This document shows positions 1 to 8,068 of a stretch of 64,000 nucleotides of DNA, in pieces (position 1 is the first letter of the stretch; each line of letters starts with the position of its first letter). The notes beneath the pieces are model-generated. The model did no database searches and was not told where the DNA came from. It saw only the letters and a list, made by a program, of their open reading frames with translations. The stretch lies in the NCBI RefSeq assembly GCF_001698815.1, contig NZ_LGSI01000071.1, forward strand, positions 8,524 through 72,523, read 5' to 3'. Source of the DNA: Pseudomonas syringae. GTDB taxonomy: Bacteria; Pseudomonadota; Gammaproteobacteria; Pseudomonadales; Pseudomonadaceae. A program made the position numbers and the translations under genes.

Positions 1-2283
1 GGCGGGGGCCGTATTCCCGCCACAGGCCGGGCCGGGTGCGGGTTCGCTGCCGCGAATATACGGCATCTGGACGGCATTCGGGCAGCTTGCATCGGTGCCT
101 TGTCCGGTCGCGGCATTGACCCACGCCTGAATCACGTTATCCGGCAACGGCATGTCCAGCGGCAACGGATCAGCCTTGCGCATGAAACTGGTCCAGACCT
201 GCAACGGCCCGGTCGCACCGGTGAAAGGCGTCTTGCCATTGTCATCGCGCCCCATCCAGACCACTGCCAGCAAATCCTGGCTGAAACCTGCAAACCAACT
301 GTCGCGGGAATCGTTGGTCGTACCGGACTTGCCCGCCAGGTTCAGCGAGCTTGGCAATACGTTATAGACAGACTTGCCCGTACCCTCGCGCATCACGCGC
401 TGCATGGCGTTCTGCAGCAGATAGATGGAGCCCGGATCGAAGCGCTGCTGAATCTGGAACGGATAGCGCTTGAGCGGTTCTCCCTCGGCAGTCAGCACGC
501 TGCGAATCGAGCGCATGGGGGTATTGAAGCCACCATTGGCGATGGTCTGGTACATCGTCGCAACCTGCATCGGGCTCAACGAGCCTGCGCCCAGCAACAT
601 CGACGGATAGGTCGGCCAGTCAGCCTGCACCCCCAGCTTGCCAAGGGTCTTGAAGACATTCGGCACGCCCAGTTCCAGCCCGATCTTGGCGCTGGACAGG
701 TTGTAGGAGTGCGCAAGCCCTTGGTAAAGGAAGATATTGCCGTGGGCCTTGTGATCGTAATTCTGCGGCTTCCAGATCTGGCCATCCGCGCCCTTGACCT
801 GGAACGGCTCGTCGGCCACCCAGCTGGTCAAGGTGTATTTGCTCGGCTGCTCCAGCGCCGTCAGGTAAATGACCGGCTTAACCAATGATCCGATCTGGCG
901 CACGGCATCGATGGCCCGGTTGAACCCGGCATAGCCCGGCTGGCGGCTGCCGATCAAGGCCTGGACTTCGCCGGTTTCCGGGTTGGTCACGACCATCGCC
1001 GCTTCCATCTCGTCCACACCCTTGCGCCCGCTCAGCTTCTTGAACGTCTCGGTCATCGCCGCTTCGGACTTCATCTGCAGGATCGGATCGAAGCTGGTGA
1101 AGATCCGCAGACCCTCTTCAGTCAAGTCTTCGTCGCGATAGTCTTCGCGCAACTGGCGTTTGACCAGATCCAGGAAAACCGGGAACGAGCTGTCGGCCAG
1201 ACTGCCGGTTCGGGTAACTCCCAAAGGCATTTTCTTCGCGGCGGCGACCACTTCGGCCGTTGCCACGCCCTGCTGTTCAAGCAGATCAAGGACCAGATTG
1301 CGCCGTTCAAGCGCCCGCTCCGGATTGCGTCGCGGATTGTAGTAGGACGGGCCCTTGACCAGACCAACCAGCAACGCCACCTGATGCAGCTTGAGCTCGG
1401 ACAGCGGCTGGCTGAAGAAATACTGGCTGGCCAGACCGAAACCATGCACGGCGCGCTGGCCATCCTGACCGACGAACACCTCGTTGAGGTAGGCCTCGAG
1501 AATTTCCTGCTTGCTGTAATGGATCTCCAGCAAGACCGCCATCATCGCTTCAGTCAGTTTGCGGGTGATGCTGCGCTCGTTGGTCAGGTAGAAGTTCTTG
1601 ACCAGCTGCTGCGTCAGCGTACTGCCGCCCTGGCGCATCTGCCCGGCGGAGGCATTGACCCAGAACGCGCGGGCGATGGACTTGGGGGAGACGCCGAAGT
1701 GGTGATAGAAGTCGCGGTCTTCGACGGTAACCAGGGTATCGAGCAGATACGGCGGCGCCTGATCCAACTTGATCAGGATCCGGTCTTCGAGGTTCTTCGG
1801 ATACAGGCCGCCGATCATCAGCGGCTCAAGGCGGGCCACCGCGAGCTTCGCGCCATTACCCGAACTCAGGTCGGCAACATAGTCACCCGAGAAACGCACA
1901 CGAACCTGCTGCGCCGGGTCGGCACCTTCGTAGAACTGGAAGCCACGGGTATTGAGGTCAACCGTATTGCCATTGACTGCCGCCGCGCCGGGGCCGTTGG
2001 CCACGCTTTCGCGACGATAGCCCAAGGCATCAAGCTCGATGAGGAAGTCGTCCTTGGTGAGCTTCTGCCCGACGAACAGCTCCAGCGGCCGCGCATAAAC
2101 CTTGGCCGGAATCGTCCAGCGCTTGCCGGAAAACTTCTCCTGGACGATGGCATCGAGATACACGGCAAAGCCAGCCAGCACGACGAGGCCGACGAGACTG
2201 AGCTTCAAAGCCCAGCCCAGCCAGGTGCGAAGTCGGCTAGGGGCAGGTTTTTTTGGGGTACGGGAAGTGCGAGTACGAGTCAT
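1..2283 (-). CDS. mrcB: Penicillin-binding protein 1B, bifunctional glycosyltransferase/transpeptidase (3' end off the window)
   Basis: Class A PBP that polymerises lipid II and cross-links peptidoglycan in the periplasm. 761 codons are present and the reading frame runs off the left edge, so only a short C-terminal tail is missing compared with PBP1B proteins of about 770 residues. A basic N-terminus precedes one membrane segment (about residues 22-45). The family-51 transglycosylase motif EDRDFYHHFG holds the catalytic Glu near residue 188. The transpeptidase has SLVK with the acyl-serine near 466, SYN, and KSGTTND. The ATG at 2281-2283 starts a typical basic cytoplasmic tail. It is divergent from the neighbouring kinase gene, and a TATAAT lies only 8 bases upstream of the start codon. 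The assignment is firm; PBP1B rather than PBP1A rests on domain size and the N-terminal UB2H-like region. Confidence 0.95.
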   Translation of the reverse strand, partial: MTRTRTSRTPKKPAPSRLRTWLGWALKLSLVGLVVLAGFAVYLDAIVQEKFSGKRWTIPAKVYARPLELFVGQKLTKDDFLIELDALGYRRESVANGPGAAAVNGNTVDLNTRGFQFYEGADPAQQVRVRFSGDYVADLSSGNGAKLAVARLEPLMIGGLYPKNLEDRILIKLDQAPPYLLDTLVTVEDRDFYHHFGVSPKSIARAFWVNASAGQMRQGGSTLTQQLVKNFYLTNERSITRKLTEAMMAVLLEIHYSKQEILEAYLNEVFVGQDGQRAVHGFGLASQYFFSQPLSELKLHQVALLVGLVKGPSYYNPRRNPERALERRNLVLDLLEQQGVATAEVVAAAKKMPLGVTRTGSLADSSFPVFLDLVKRQLREDYRDEDLTEEGLRIFTSFDPILQMKSEAAMTETFKKLSGRKGVDEMEAAMVVTNPETGEVQALIGSRQPGYAGFNRAIDAVRQIGSLVKPVIYLTALEQPSKYTLTSWVADEPFQVKGADGQIWKPQNYDHKAHGNIFLYQGLAHSYNLSSAKIGLELGVPNVFKTLGKLGVQADWPTYPSMLLGAGSLSPMQVATMYQTIANGGFNTPMRSIRSVLTAEGEPLKRYPFQIQQRFDPGSIYLLQNAMQRVMREGTGKSVYNVLPSSLNLAGKSGTTNDSRDSWFAGFSQDLLAVVWMGRDDNGKTPFTGATGPLQVWTSFMRKADPLPLDMPLPDNVIQAWVNAATGQGTDASCPNAVQMPYIRGSEPAPGPACGGNTAPA

Positions 2284-2412
2284 GGCGGCGGATTATACGC
2301 ACTTTGCAAGCGTTCGAAAGGCGGCCTTGACGGCGGTTTGCAGGCTTGCGCCAAGCGGCCATAATGGCCGCCTTGAGCCATTCACCGAATTATCACTTCT
2401 GAAGGATCGTCC

Positions 2413-3951
2413 GTGAGCCAGTCACTCATTGCAGCCCTGCAAAACCCCGCCCTTTTTCCGCATCCGGTCGAGGGTTTCCAACTCATCGAAACGCACATTT
2501 CGTGGGTCCTGCTGACCGGTCCCTACGTCTATAAATTCAAGAAACCGGTCAACTTCGGCTTCCTCGATTTCACAACGCTTGCGGCCCGCCAGCACTTCTG
2601 CAACGAAGAGCTGCGCCTGAATAAGCGACTCACCGACGATCTGTACCTGGAAGTCCTGCCGATCACCGGCACGGTCGACGCTCCGCAACTGGGCGGCGAA
2701 GGCGAAGCCATCGAGTACGCGCTGAAGATGCGCCAATTCCCGCAAAGCGGCCTGCTCAGCACCTTGCAGGCCAACGGCGAGTTGACCACCACGCATATCG
2801 ACGAAATGGCCCGGCAGATCGCTCAGTTTCATATCAGCGCTCCAGTGGTCCCGGCCGACAACGAGCTGGGTTCGCCTGACAGCGCCATGGCCCCGGTCCT
2901 GCAAAATTTTGAGCAGATTCGCCCGCTAATCAGCGAAAAGGCCGACCTGCTACAACTCGATGCCCTACAAGCCTGGGCAGAATCCAGCTTCTATCGTCTC
3001 AAGACATTGCTGGGCAAGCGCAAGGCCGAAGGTTTTATCCGCGAATGCCACGGTGACATCCACCTGGGCAACATCACGCTGATCGACAACAAGGTCGTGA
3101 TCTTCGACTGCATCGAGTTCAACGAGCCGTTCCGTATGACCGATGTCTACGCCGACATCGGCTTTCTGGCCATGGACCTGGAAGATCGCGGCCTGAAATC
3201 CCTGTCGCGTCGCCTCATCAGCCAATACCTGGAGCTGACCGGTGACTATCAAGGCCTGGAGCTGCTGAATTTCTACAAAGCCTACCGCGCATTGGTTCGC
3301 GCCAAGGTTGCGCTGTTCAGCCTGCCTGCCGACGCCGATCCGGTCCAACGCGGGACGACCCTTCGTCAATACCGCAACTATGCAAACCTGGCCGAAAGCT
3401 ACAGCGCGATCCCTTCCCGCTTCCTGGCGATCACTCATGGCGTGTCGGCTGTGGGCAAAAGTCATGTGGCCATGCGTTTGGTGGAATCCCTGGGTGCGAT
3501 CCGCTTGCGTTCCGATGTCGAGCGCAAACGCCTGTTCGCGGCCAAAGACGCCGAGCTTTACGGCGCAGACGCGAGCATCGCTACGTATAAAAGCCTGCAT
3601 GAGTTGGCCGGCGTGATTTTGCGTGCAGGCTTCCCGGTGGTGGTTGACGCGACTTATCTCAAGCAGGCCCAGCGCGCGGCCGCTGCCAAAGTGGCCGAAG
3701 CCACCGGCGTTCCGTTTCTGATCCTGGATTGCGAAGCCCCACAAGCAGTGATTGCCGGCTGGCTGGCTCAGCGTCAGGCGGCAAATGTCGATCCGTCCGA
3801 CGCAACGCTGGAAGTGATCGAGGCCCAACAGGCCAGTCGCGAGCCTTTGACCGCTGAGGAAGTGCTGCACAGCAAGCACGTGCAGACCAATCAGAGCTCG
3901 GATCTGGATAGCCTGATCGAGAACATTCGTCAGCGTCTTCCGGGCCTCTGA
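2413..3951 (+). CDS. Aminoglycoside-phosphotransferase-like kinase fused to P-loop ATPase/kinase
   Basis: A 512-residue two-domain protein. The N-terminal half has an APH/choline-kinase fold signature: HGDIHLGN with the catalytic Asp near residue 215, followed by IFDCIEF, the metal-binding Asp motif. The C-terminal half starts with a Walker A motif GVSAVGKS (residues 343-350) and resembles AAA_33 small-molecule or nucleic-acid kinases. The start is GTG, with GAAGGA six bases upstream. This fusion is common in proteobacteria and is usually annotated as a hypothetical or aminoglycoside phosphotransferase; its real substrate is unknown. It is divergent from mrcB with a 129-base gap, and no operon partner is evident downstream. 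Resistance activity should not be assumed from the family name. Confidence 0.85.
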   Translation: MSQSLIAALQNPALFPHPVEGFQLIETHISWVLLTGPYVYKFKKPVNFGFLDFTTLAARQHFCNEELRLNKRLTDDLYLEVLPITGTVDAPQLGGEGEAIEYALKMRQFPQSGLLSTLQANGELTTTHIDEMARQIAQFHISAPVVPADNELGSPDSAMAPVLQNFEQIRPLISEKADLLQLDALQAWAESSFYRLKTLLGKRKAEGFIRECHGDIHLGNITLIDNKVVIFDCIEFNEPFRMTDVYADIGFLAMDLEDRGLKSLSRRLISQYLELTGDYQGLELLNFYKAYRALVRAKVALFSLPADADPVQRGTTLRQYRNYANLAESYSAIPSRFLAITHGVSAVGKSHVAMRLVESLGAIRLRSDVERKRLFAAKDAELYGADASIATYKSLHELAGVILRAGFPVVVDATYLKQAQRAAAAKVAEATGVPFLILDCEAPQAVIAGWLAQRQAANVDPSDATLEVIEAQQASREPLTAEEVLHSKHVQTNQSSDLDSLIENIRQRLPGL

Positions 3952-3981
3952 AACATGTTCGAGCCGTTTGGCATTTAGCGC

Positions 3982-4011
3982 TTCACGGCTCGAAAATAGT
4001 GGCGATATACT
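3982..4011 (+). promoter_or_regulatory. Possible sigma70 promoter before the pentapeptide-like gene
   Basis: TTCACG and TATACT are separated by 18 bases, about 40 bases upstream of the start codon at 4052. The -10 is good and the -35 is weak, so this is a tentative call. Confidence 0.3.
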
Positions 4012-4051
4012 GGCGCCATAATTCCAACGTAACGGAAAAACGAGAGGCGCT

Positions 4052-4399
4052 ATGACTCAGCCGAAAATTCTGGATTCCTTCCTGTACGCGCTGTTGCGCA
4101 AGGACGATGTGGCCGGATTCAACCTGCAGAAACCCAGGTCCGGCACCGTGGATCTGGCTGGGGGTGATTTTCGCGGCCTTGATCTGCGCGCCCTGGATAC
4201 CGAGCGCATCGACTTTACCGATGCGTATTTCCGTTCGGCTGATTTACGCGGACTTGATTTACGCAATACGCCCATGGAAGGCGCCAGCATTGCTCACGCG
4301 CAGATCTCGGGTGCGTTCTTCCCGGCAGAGCTATCGGCGGACGAGATTCTGATGTCAGTCAACTTCGGCACTCGCATGCGTTATCGCACGGCGAGATAG
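4052..4399 (+). CDS. Small pentapeptide-repeat-like protein
   Basis: A 115-residue protein of unknown role. The middle contains consecutive five-residue units of the A(D/N)LXX type, seen as GGDFRGLDLRALDTERIDF and then RSADLRGLDL, which should form a short right-handed beta-helix of roughly ten repeats. The N-terminus (ILDSFLYALLRKDD) looks like a separate helix. A GAGAGG ribosome binding site precedes the ATG by seven bases. There is no signal peptide or membrane segment. Pentapeptide proteins include DNA mimics and scaffold proteins, but this one is too short and undiagnostic to assign. It appears monocistronic. Confidence 0.75.
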   Translation: MTQPKILDSFLYALLRKDDVAGFNLQKPRSGTVDLAGGDFRGLDLRALDTERIDFTDAYFRSADLRGLDLRNTPMEGASIAHAQISGAFFPAELSADEILMSVNFGTRMRYRTAR

Positions 4400-4425
4400 C
4401 TCAGTTGAACTAGCTCTGTTCGAAC

Positions 4426-4452
4426 TGCCGGCATGCGCAACGCATGTCGGCA
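4426..4452. repeat. 12-bp perfect hairpin downstream of the pentapeptide-like gene
   Basis: Arms 4426-4437 and 4441-4452 pair over 12 positions (one G-T) around a three-base loop. It lies 26 bases after the stop codon at 4399. There is no T-tract, so it may stabilise the mRNA 3' end rather than act as a strong intrinsic terminator. Confidence 0.5.
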
Positions 4453-4602
4453 TGCCTGGCTACACGCACGTTCTGCTACCCGTCGCCCTCCTGCTTATTG
4501 CAATGCAAGCCTCCTTCCTACACGCCTACAGACCGCGGACTACAATGATTAATGGTTCGCCTGCGTTTTCCTTAACGTCGGAGCTCAGCATCGCATGGAG
4601 GC

Positions 4603-4878
4603 ATGATGAACGATGAACTGTTACACCTCAAAAACCTCGGCAAGACTTCATCTCAATGGTTACACGCTGTCGGTATCCACAGCCCATCGGATTTACGGCG
4701 AATGGGGTCTGTCGGGGCGTATCAGGCTGTACGCAAGCGCGGTTTCCGGGCAACCAAGGTGTTGTTGTACGCAATCGAGGCAGCACTCATGGATATTCAC
4801 TGGATTGATCTGCCGATTGATCGCAAAGACGACCTCAATCACCAATTAAACGGTACGTGCCAGCAGTCGAAGCTTTGA
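4603..4878 (+). CDS. TfoX/Sxy C-terminal-domain-only protein
   Basis: A 91-residue protein matching the C-terminal domain of TfoX/Sxy. The pattern is LKNLGKTSSQWLHAVGI, then a DLRRMGSVGAY motif, then a helix rich in aromatic and small residues. TfoX regulates competence genes in Enterobacteria and Pasteurellaceae through its N-terminal domain, which is absent here, so a competence role is not supported. The C-terminal domain has a helix-hairpin-helix-like character. GGAGG lies just before two adjacent ATG codons (4603 and 4606), and either could start. It lies immediately upstream of the PrrF sRNA, as does a similar gene in other pseudomonads (from memory of synteny). Confidence 0.8.
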   Translation: MMNDELLHLKNLGKTSSQWLHAVGIHSPSDLRRMGSVGAYQAVRKRGFRATKVLLYAIEAALMDIHWIDLPIDRKDDLNHQLNGTCQQSKL

Positions 4879-4909
4879 AAGCCCTTGCGAGGAATGAAAA
4901 AATAAACCG

Positions 4910-4941
4910 TTGACATGCAAATGAGAATCGCTATGATTATC
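4910..4941 (+). promoter_or_regulatory. PrrF promoter with overlapping Fur box
   Basis: TTGACA (4910-4915) and TATGAT (4932-4937) are 16 bases apart, giving a predicted start at about 4944. The segment 4923-4941 matches the 19-bp Fur consensus GATAATGATAATCATTATC at 13 positions and covers the -10, so iron-loaded Fur should block RNA polymerase. Confidence 0.85.
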
Positions 4942-4943
4942 AC

Positions 4944-5057
4944 AACTGGTCGCGAGACTGGCCGATACCTGAAAGACCTTGGTTCGGTGTTTCAGATTAT
5001 CTCCTCATCAGGCTAATCACGGTTTTTGACCCGGCTCTTTGCCGGGTCTTTTTTTGC
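4944..5057 (+). ncRNA. prrF: PrrF-family iron-responsive small RNA
   Basis: A trans-acting sRNA, made when iron is scarce, that with Hfq represses mRNAs for non-essential iron proteins; it is the pseudomonad counterpart of RyhB. The 5' end AACTGGTCGCGAG, the conserved unpaired seed around 4992-5020 (CAGATTATCTCCTCATCAG and following bases) and the terminator GACCCGGC/GCCGGGTC with seven Ts match the PrrF family as I know it. Predicted length is about 114 nt, close to the 116 nt of P. aeruginosa PrrF1. P. aeruginosa has two tandem copies, but only one is present here. It lies between the TfoX-like gene and deoC, with a ChaN/PhuW-like lipoprotein gene nearby. Confidence 0.93.
5030..5057 (+). 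terminator. PrrF intrinsic terminator
   Basis: An eight-base GC-rich stem (5030-5037 with 5043-5050) and a five-base loop are followed by seven Ts. This is a textbook Rho-independent terminator and also the Hfq-binding end of the sRNA. Confidence 0.92.
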
Positions 5058-5074
5058 CTGCGAAAAAGTGGGCA

Positions 5075-5863
5075 TCAATAGCAGTTGCCGTGCGGTCCTG
5101 GCGCGAGAACGCCCAGCTGGATCAGCAGATCGTCCAACAAGCTGGATGCGCCGATACGCACTCGCTCGGCGGTGAGCCAATGAGGACCGAAGCGCGCCTG
5201 GGTCATGTCGAGATACTTCTTGGCGTCCTGGAACGTACGGATTCCCCCCGCGAACTTGATACCGACCTGCCCTCCCACTTCAGCAATGCTTTCCAGCATG
5301 ATTCGGGCGGCCTGGGGCGTCGCGCTGACGACCACCTTGCCAGTGCTGGTCTTGATGAAATCCGCACCCGACAGGATCGCACCACGGCTGGCATCCAGAA
5401 TCGTCTGCGGGTCACGCAGATCGCCGGTTTCCAGCGTCACCGTCAAGCGGGTGCGCGGGCCGCAGGCATCCCGACACGCGGCCACCAGATCCATTCCGAC
5501 CTGTTGATCACCAGAAAGCAGCGTGCGAAACGGGTAGACCACATCGATTTCATCCGCCCCGGCCATCACCGCCGCTCGGGTTTCTGACGCGGCAGACTCA
5601 ATATTCGCGGAGCCGTACGGGAAATTGACCGCAGCCACCACGCGGATGTCCGGCGTACGCAGCCGGTCAAGCGCGGTGCGGGCCAGCAGGACAAACTTCG
5701 GATAGACGCAAACGCTGGCGACAGGCCCCAAGGGAGTCAGTGCTCGCTGACACATGCCGATAATGCGCTGGTCGGTGTCGTCTGCATTGAGCGCCATTAG
5801 ATCAAGCAGGCCGATTGCCCGCCGTGCCAACTGCTCATCGTCAGCTTTTATATCTGTGCTCAT
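5075..5863 (-). CDS. deoC: Deoxyribose-phosphate aldolase
   Basis: Cleaves 2-deoxyribose-5-phosphate to glyceraldehyde-3-phosphate and acetaldehyde in deoxynucleoside catabolism. 262 residues in a TIM-barrel aldolase. The Schiff-base lysine is K171 in DFIKTSTGK, the second essential lysine is K203 in GIKFAGGIRT, and the Asp in EIDVVYP is D106; these match the E. coli D102/K167/K201 triad. The length is that of the longer E. coli-type class. No deoA, deoB or deoD neighbours are seen, so it is an isolated deo gene. It is convergent with PrrF, whose terminator ends 18 bases from the deoC stop. Confidence 0.95.
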   Translation of the reverse strand: MSTDIKADDEQLARRAIGLLDLMALNADDTDQRIIGMCQRALTPLGPVASVCVYPKFVLLARTALDRLRTPDIRVVAAVNFPYGSANIESAASETRAAVMAGADEIDVVYPFRTLLSGDQQVGMDLVAACRDACGPRTRLTVTLETGDLRDPQTILDASRGAILSGADFIKTSTGKVVVSATPQAARIMLESIAEVGGQVGIKFAGGIRTFQDAKKYLDMTQARFGPHWLTAERVRIGASSLLDDLLIQLGVLAPGPHGNCY

Positions 5864-6001
5864 GTCTCGCCTCGATCCTTTGCAAGTTCAGGAGCAAGAC
5901 AATATATGAGCCTCAGCCTCGCAAACCGGCTGGCCGACCTTCAAGGAACGGGACTACGCAAAAAACAGAAATTTCCGAAGAGGAACCCTGGTCTGCGCCG
6001 C

Positions 6002-6910
6002 TCAGTTTCCAGATGCAGGCTTACGCATTCCGGCGCAATAATCCTCGGCCGGAGTGGCTGCGGTAGACCAGACGTAATCCGCGCTGGCGGGATCCACATC
6101 CATGCCGAACTGACTCAGGATCAGCACAACCGGCGGCTCTTGCGCGCCGAGATCCGCCATATGCAGCGGCACACCGACGTCTTTGCGCACATGCCAGCTC
6201 CCGGCAAACAACAGCGCCGGAGCGGGCGCAGCCATAAGCCGCTCGGCCATTCGCCGGTCACGCAGTTGCTGAATGGCGACCATCGCGGGTAGCTGTTCTT
6301 CGGGCAACAGACCGCAATGGGACGCACGAACCTGTTCCAGCAACTTTTCGCGCACGCTGGAGGACGACGACAACGAGCCCTCCACTCGTGGTGGCTGCTT
6401 GTAAAGCGACATGACTTCAGCGCTGTCCAGATTGGCGGAAAGCAGCGGATAGGGTTGCGCCAATGCGTACCTGACAATGGGACCATACAGGGCCCAGTCC
6501 CAGCCTTTCTGCCACTGCAACGCGGCGGGAAGGTCGGGCGGAAATTCGCCTCGGGCGATGCCAGCGCGAACCGTATCAACCGATGCCTGCTGATCGGGAT
6601 TGATCATCTCCAGAAGCAGGCTGCCCTGCTGGCGACGATCGGCCAGTACCTGTAAAAGCCAAAGCTGTAATGCGTGGTGATCGGGATTGTCATGCAGCTC
6701 CCCAACCAGAACACGCGGTGCCAGGGAGAGCCGTTCGGCAAGCTGCTGCGGCGTCAGCTCTTGCCCGCTCTTGATGTCATGAATCATGCCTGAATCCAAA
6801 TCCTCACGCCCAAGCGGGCTCTGCCAAAGGGGTATATTCGGCAACGAAGGTGGCCCTTGGCAAGCACTCAGCAGCAGCAATGCCAGTATCGGACGCAGAC
6901 AACGCATCAT
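6002..6910 (-). CDS. ChaN/PhuW-family lipoprotein
   Basis: A predicted outer-membrane or periplasmic lipoprotein of 302 residues. The signal peptide carries the lipobox LLSAC with the acylated cysteine at residue 17. The body has ChaN-family motifs: VLVGELHDNPDHH near the start, then LLLEM, and a late SWHVRKDVGVPLHM segment. ChaN of Campylobacter binds two cofacial haems. PhuW of P. aeruginosa is a family member encoded next to prrF at the end of the phu haem-uptake operon. Here the lipoprotein stands alone, with no TonB receptor or ABC transporter genes beside it, so a haem-related role is inferred from family and locus only. Confidence 0.82.
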   Translation of the reverse strand: MMRCLRPILALLLLSACQGPPSLPNIPLWQSPLGREDLDSGMIHDIKSGQELTPQQLAERLSLAPRVLVGELHDNPDHHALQLWLLQVLADRRQQGSLLLEMINPDQQASVDTVRAGIARGEFPPDLPAALQWQKGWDWALYGPIVRYALAQPYPLLSANLDSAEVMSLYKQPPRVEGSLSSSSSVREKLLEQVRASHCGLLPEEQLPAMVAIQQLRDRRMAERLMAAPAPALLFAGSWHVRKDVGVPLHMADLGAQEPPVVLILSQFGMDVDPASADYVWSTAATPAEDYCAGMRKPASGN

Positions 6911-7019
6911 TCCAACCTCTCAATCGATGAAGATCATGGCCGCAATGCCACGAGAACTGCCACACTCCACTCAGACATAAACGGTAAAGATTATTCCACC
7001 GCCCACCAAGGAGAACCCT

Positions 7020-7349
7020 CTGAAATTGCTCTGTGCCGGTAGCGATATACCGGAAGGCCAAAGCCGTGGCCTGGAACTGGACGGCCGTAACCTGATAGCG
7101 ATACGTCGTGACGGCCAGATATACGTCTACCAGAACCGCTGCCCGCATCGCGGCATCGCCCTGGAATGGCAGGAAAACCAGTTTCTGGACCCCAGCGCCA
7201 GCCTGATCCAGTGCACGACCCACGGCGCACTGTTCCTTATCGAAAGCGGCGAATGCGTGGCCGGGCCTTGCGAAGGGCAATCGTTGACGGCGATTGCCTG
7301 TCATGAGGATCAAGACGGGATCTGGATCACTTCCAGCGATAACGCCTGA
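7020..7349 (+). CDS. Rieske-type [2Fe-2S] domain protein
   Basis: A stand-alone Rieske domain protein of about 109 residues. The cluster ligands are in CPHRG and CTTHG, the C-x-H...C-x-x-H pattern of ferredoxin-type Rieske domains such as those serving oxygenases or nitrite reductase small subunits. AAGGAG at 7008-7013 is best spaced for a CTG start at 7020, giving MKLLCAGS; TTG at 7026 is the alternative. No reductase or oxygenase partner is adjacent. Its 3' end overlaps the convergent sfsA gene by 40 bases. Electron transfer is likely; its partner is unknown. Confidence 0.82.
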   Translation: MKLLCAGSDIPEGQSRGLELDGRNLIAIRRDGQIYVYQNRCPHRGIALEWQENQFLDPSASLIQCTTHGALFLIESGECVAGPCEGQSLTAIACHEDQDGIWITSSDNA

Positions 7350-8068
7350 ACGGGATCGAGTTCCCAGCGAAGCTGCAAGGGCCGGTCGATGAATATCTCC
7401 TCGGATGTTAGCTGGACGCCATAGGCCAGCACTTCGACCCCCGCAGCCATCGCGTCGCGCAACGCTGCTGCATAACCGGGGTCGATCTCTGCTGCGGGCC
7501 TGACCGCTTCGACGCCGGTCAGGTTGACGCAGTACAGCAACACTGCGCGCACACCGTCGCGCGCCAGACTCGCCAATTCCCGCAAGTGCCGAGCGCCGCG
7601 CAGGGTGACGGCGTCGGGAAATGCCGCGACCGATGAACCGTCAAAACCCAATGTCACGCTCTTGACCTCGACGAACGCCGGGCCATCAGGGTAATCCAGA
7701 CGAAAATCCACCCGGCTCTTTTCCTGCCCGTACGCCACTTCACGCTTGAGGCCGGTGAAACCGTTGAGTTCACTGATGACACCAGCGCGCAAGGCTTCTT
7801 CCACCAGGTGATTGGCGCGCCCGGTATTGATACAGGCCAGCCGCCCTTGCGGGGTCTCGCTGATTTCCCAGGTGCCGGGCAACTTGCGTTTAGGGTCACT
7901 GGAACGACTGAACCAGACCCGTCCGCCCGGCATCATGCAATTGAACATCGAGCCGGTGTTGGGGCAATGAATGGTCAGCAGCTCACCGCTGGTGGTTTCG
8001 ATATCGGCCAGGAAACGCTTGTAACGCACCACCAGCAGACCTTGTTCAAGTTCGGGAGAAAAGCGCAT
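7310..8068 (-). CDS. sfsA: SfsA, DNA/RNA nuclease family protein
   Basis: A 252-residue SfsA protein. Diagnostic segments are the N-terminal RYKRFLAD, HCPNTGSM, a central RVDFRL...FVEVKSVTL that resembles a PD-(D/E)XK nuclease core, and FPDAVTLRG. E. coli SfsA was first described as a sugar-fermentation stimulator; its biochemical role is not settled. The ATG overlaps the stop of the upstream aminotransferase gene as TGATG, so the two are probably cotranscribed and translationally coupled. It overlaps the Rieske gene tail to tail. Confidence 0.93.
   Translation of the reverse strand: MRFSPELEQGLLVVRYKRFLADIETTSGELLTIHCPNTGSMFNCMMPGGRVWFSRSSDPKRKLPGTWEISETPQGRLACINTGRANHLVEEALRAGVISELNGFTGLKREVAYGQEKSRVDFRLDYPDGPAFVEVKSVTLGFDGSSVAAFPDAVTLRGARHLRELASLARDGVRAVLLYCVNLTGVEAVRPAAEIDPGYAAALRDAMAAGVEVLAYGVQLTSEEIFIDRPLQLRWELDPVQALSLEVIQIPS

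Noticed and set aside
2413..3951. Aminoglycoside resistance gene
   Set aside because: The kinase fold is shared, but the fused P-loop domain and chromosomal core context do not support a resistance role.
5075..5863. deoC as a recent horizontal acquisition
   Set aside because: It lacks other deo genes, but base composition and codon use look like its neighbours, and no mobile element or repeat flanks it.
5906..6292. A 128-codon plus-strand frame between deoC and the ChaN-like gene
   Set aside because: Most of it is antisense to the lipoprotein gene, and the protein has no recognisable feature.
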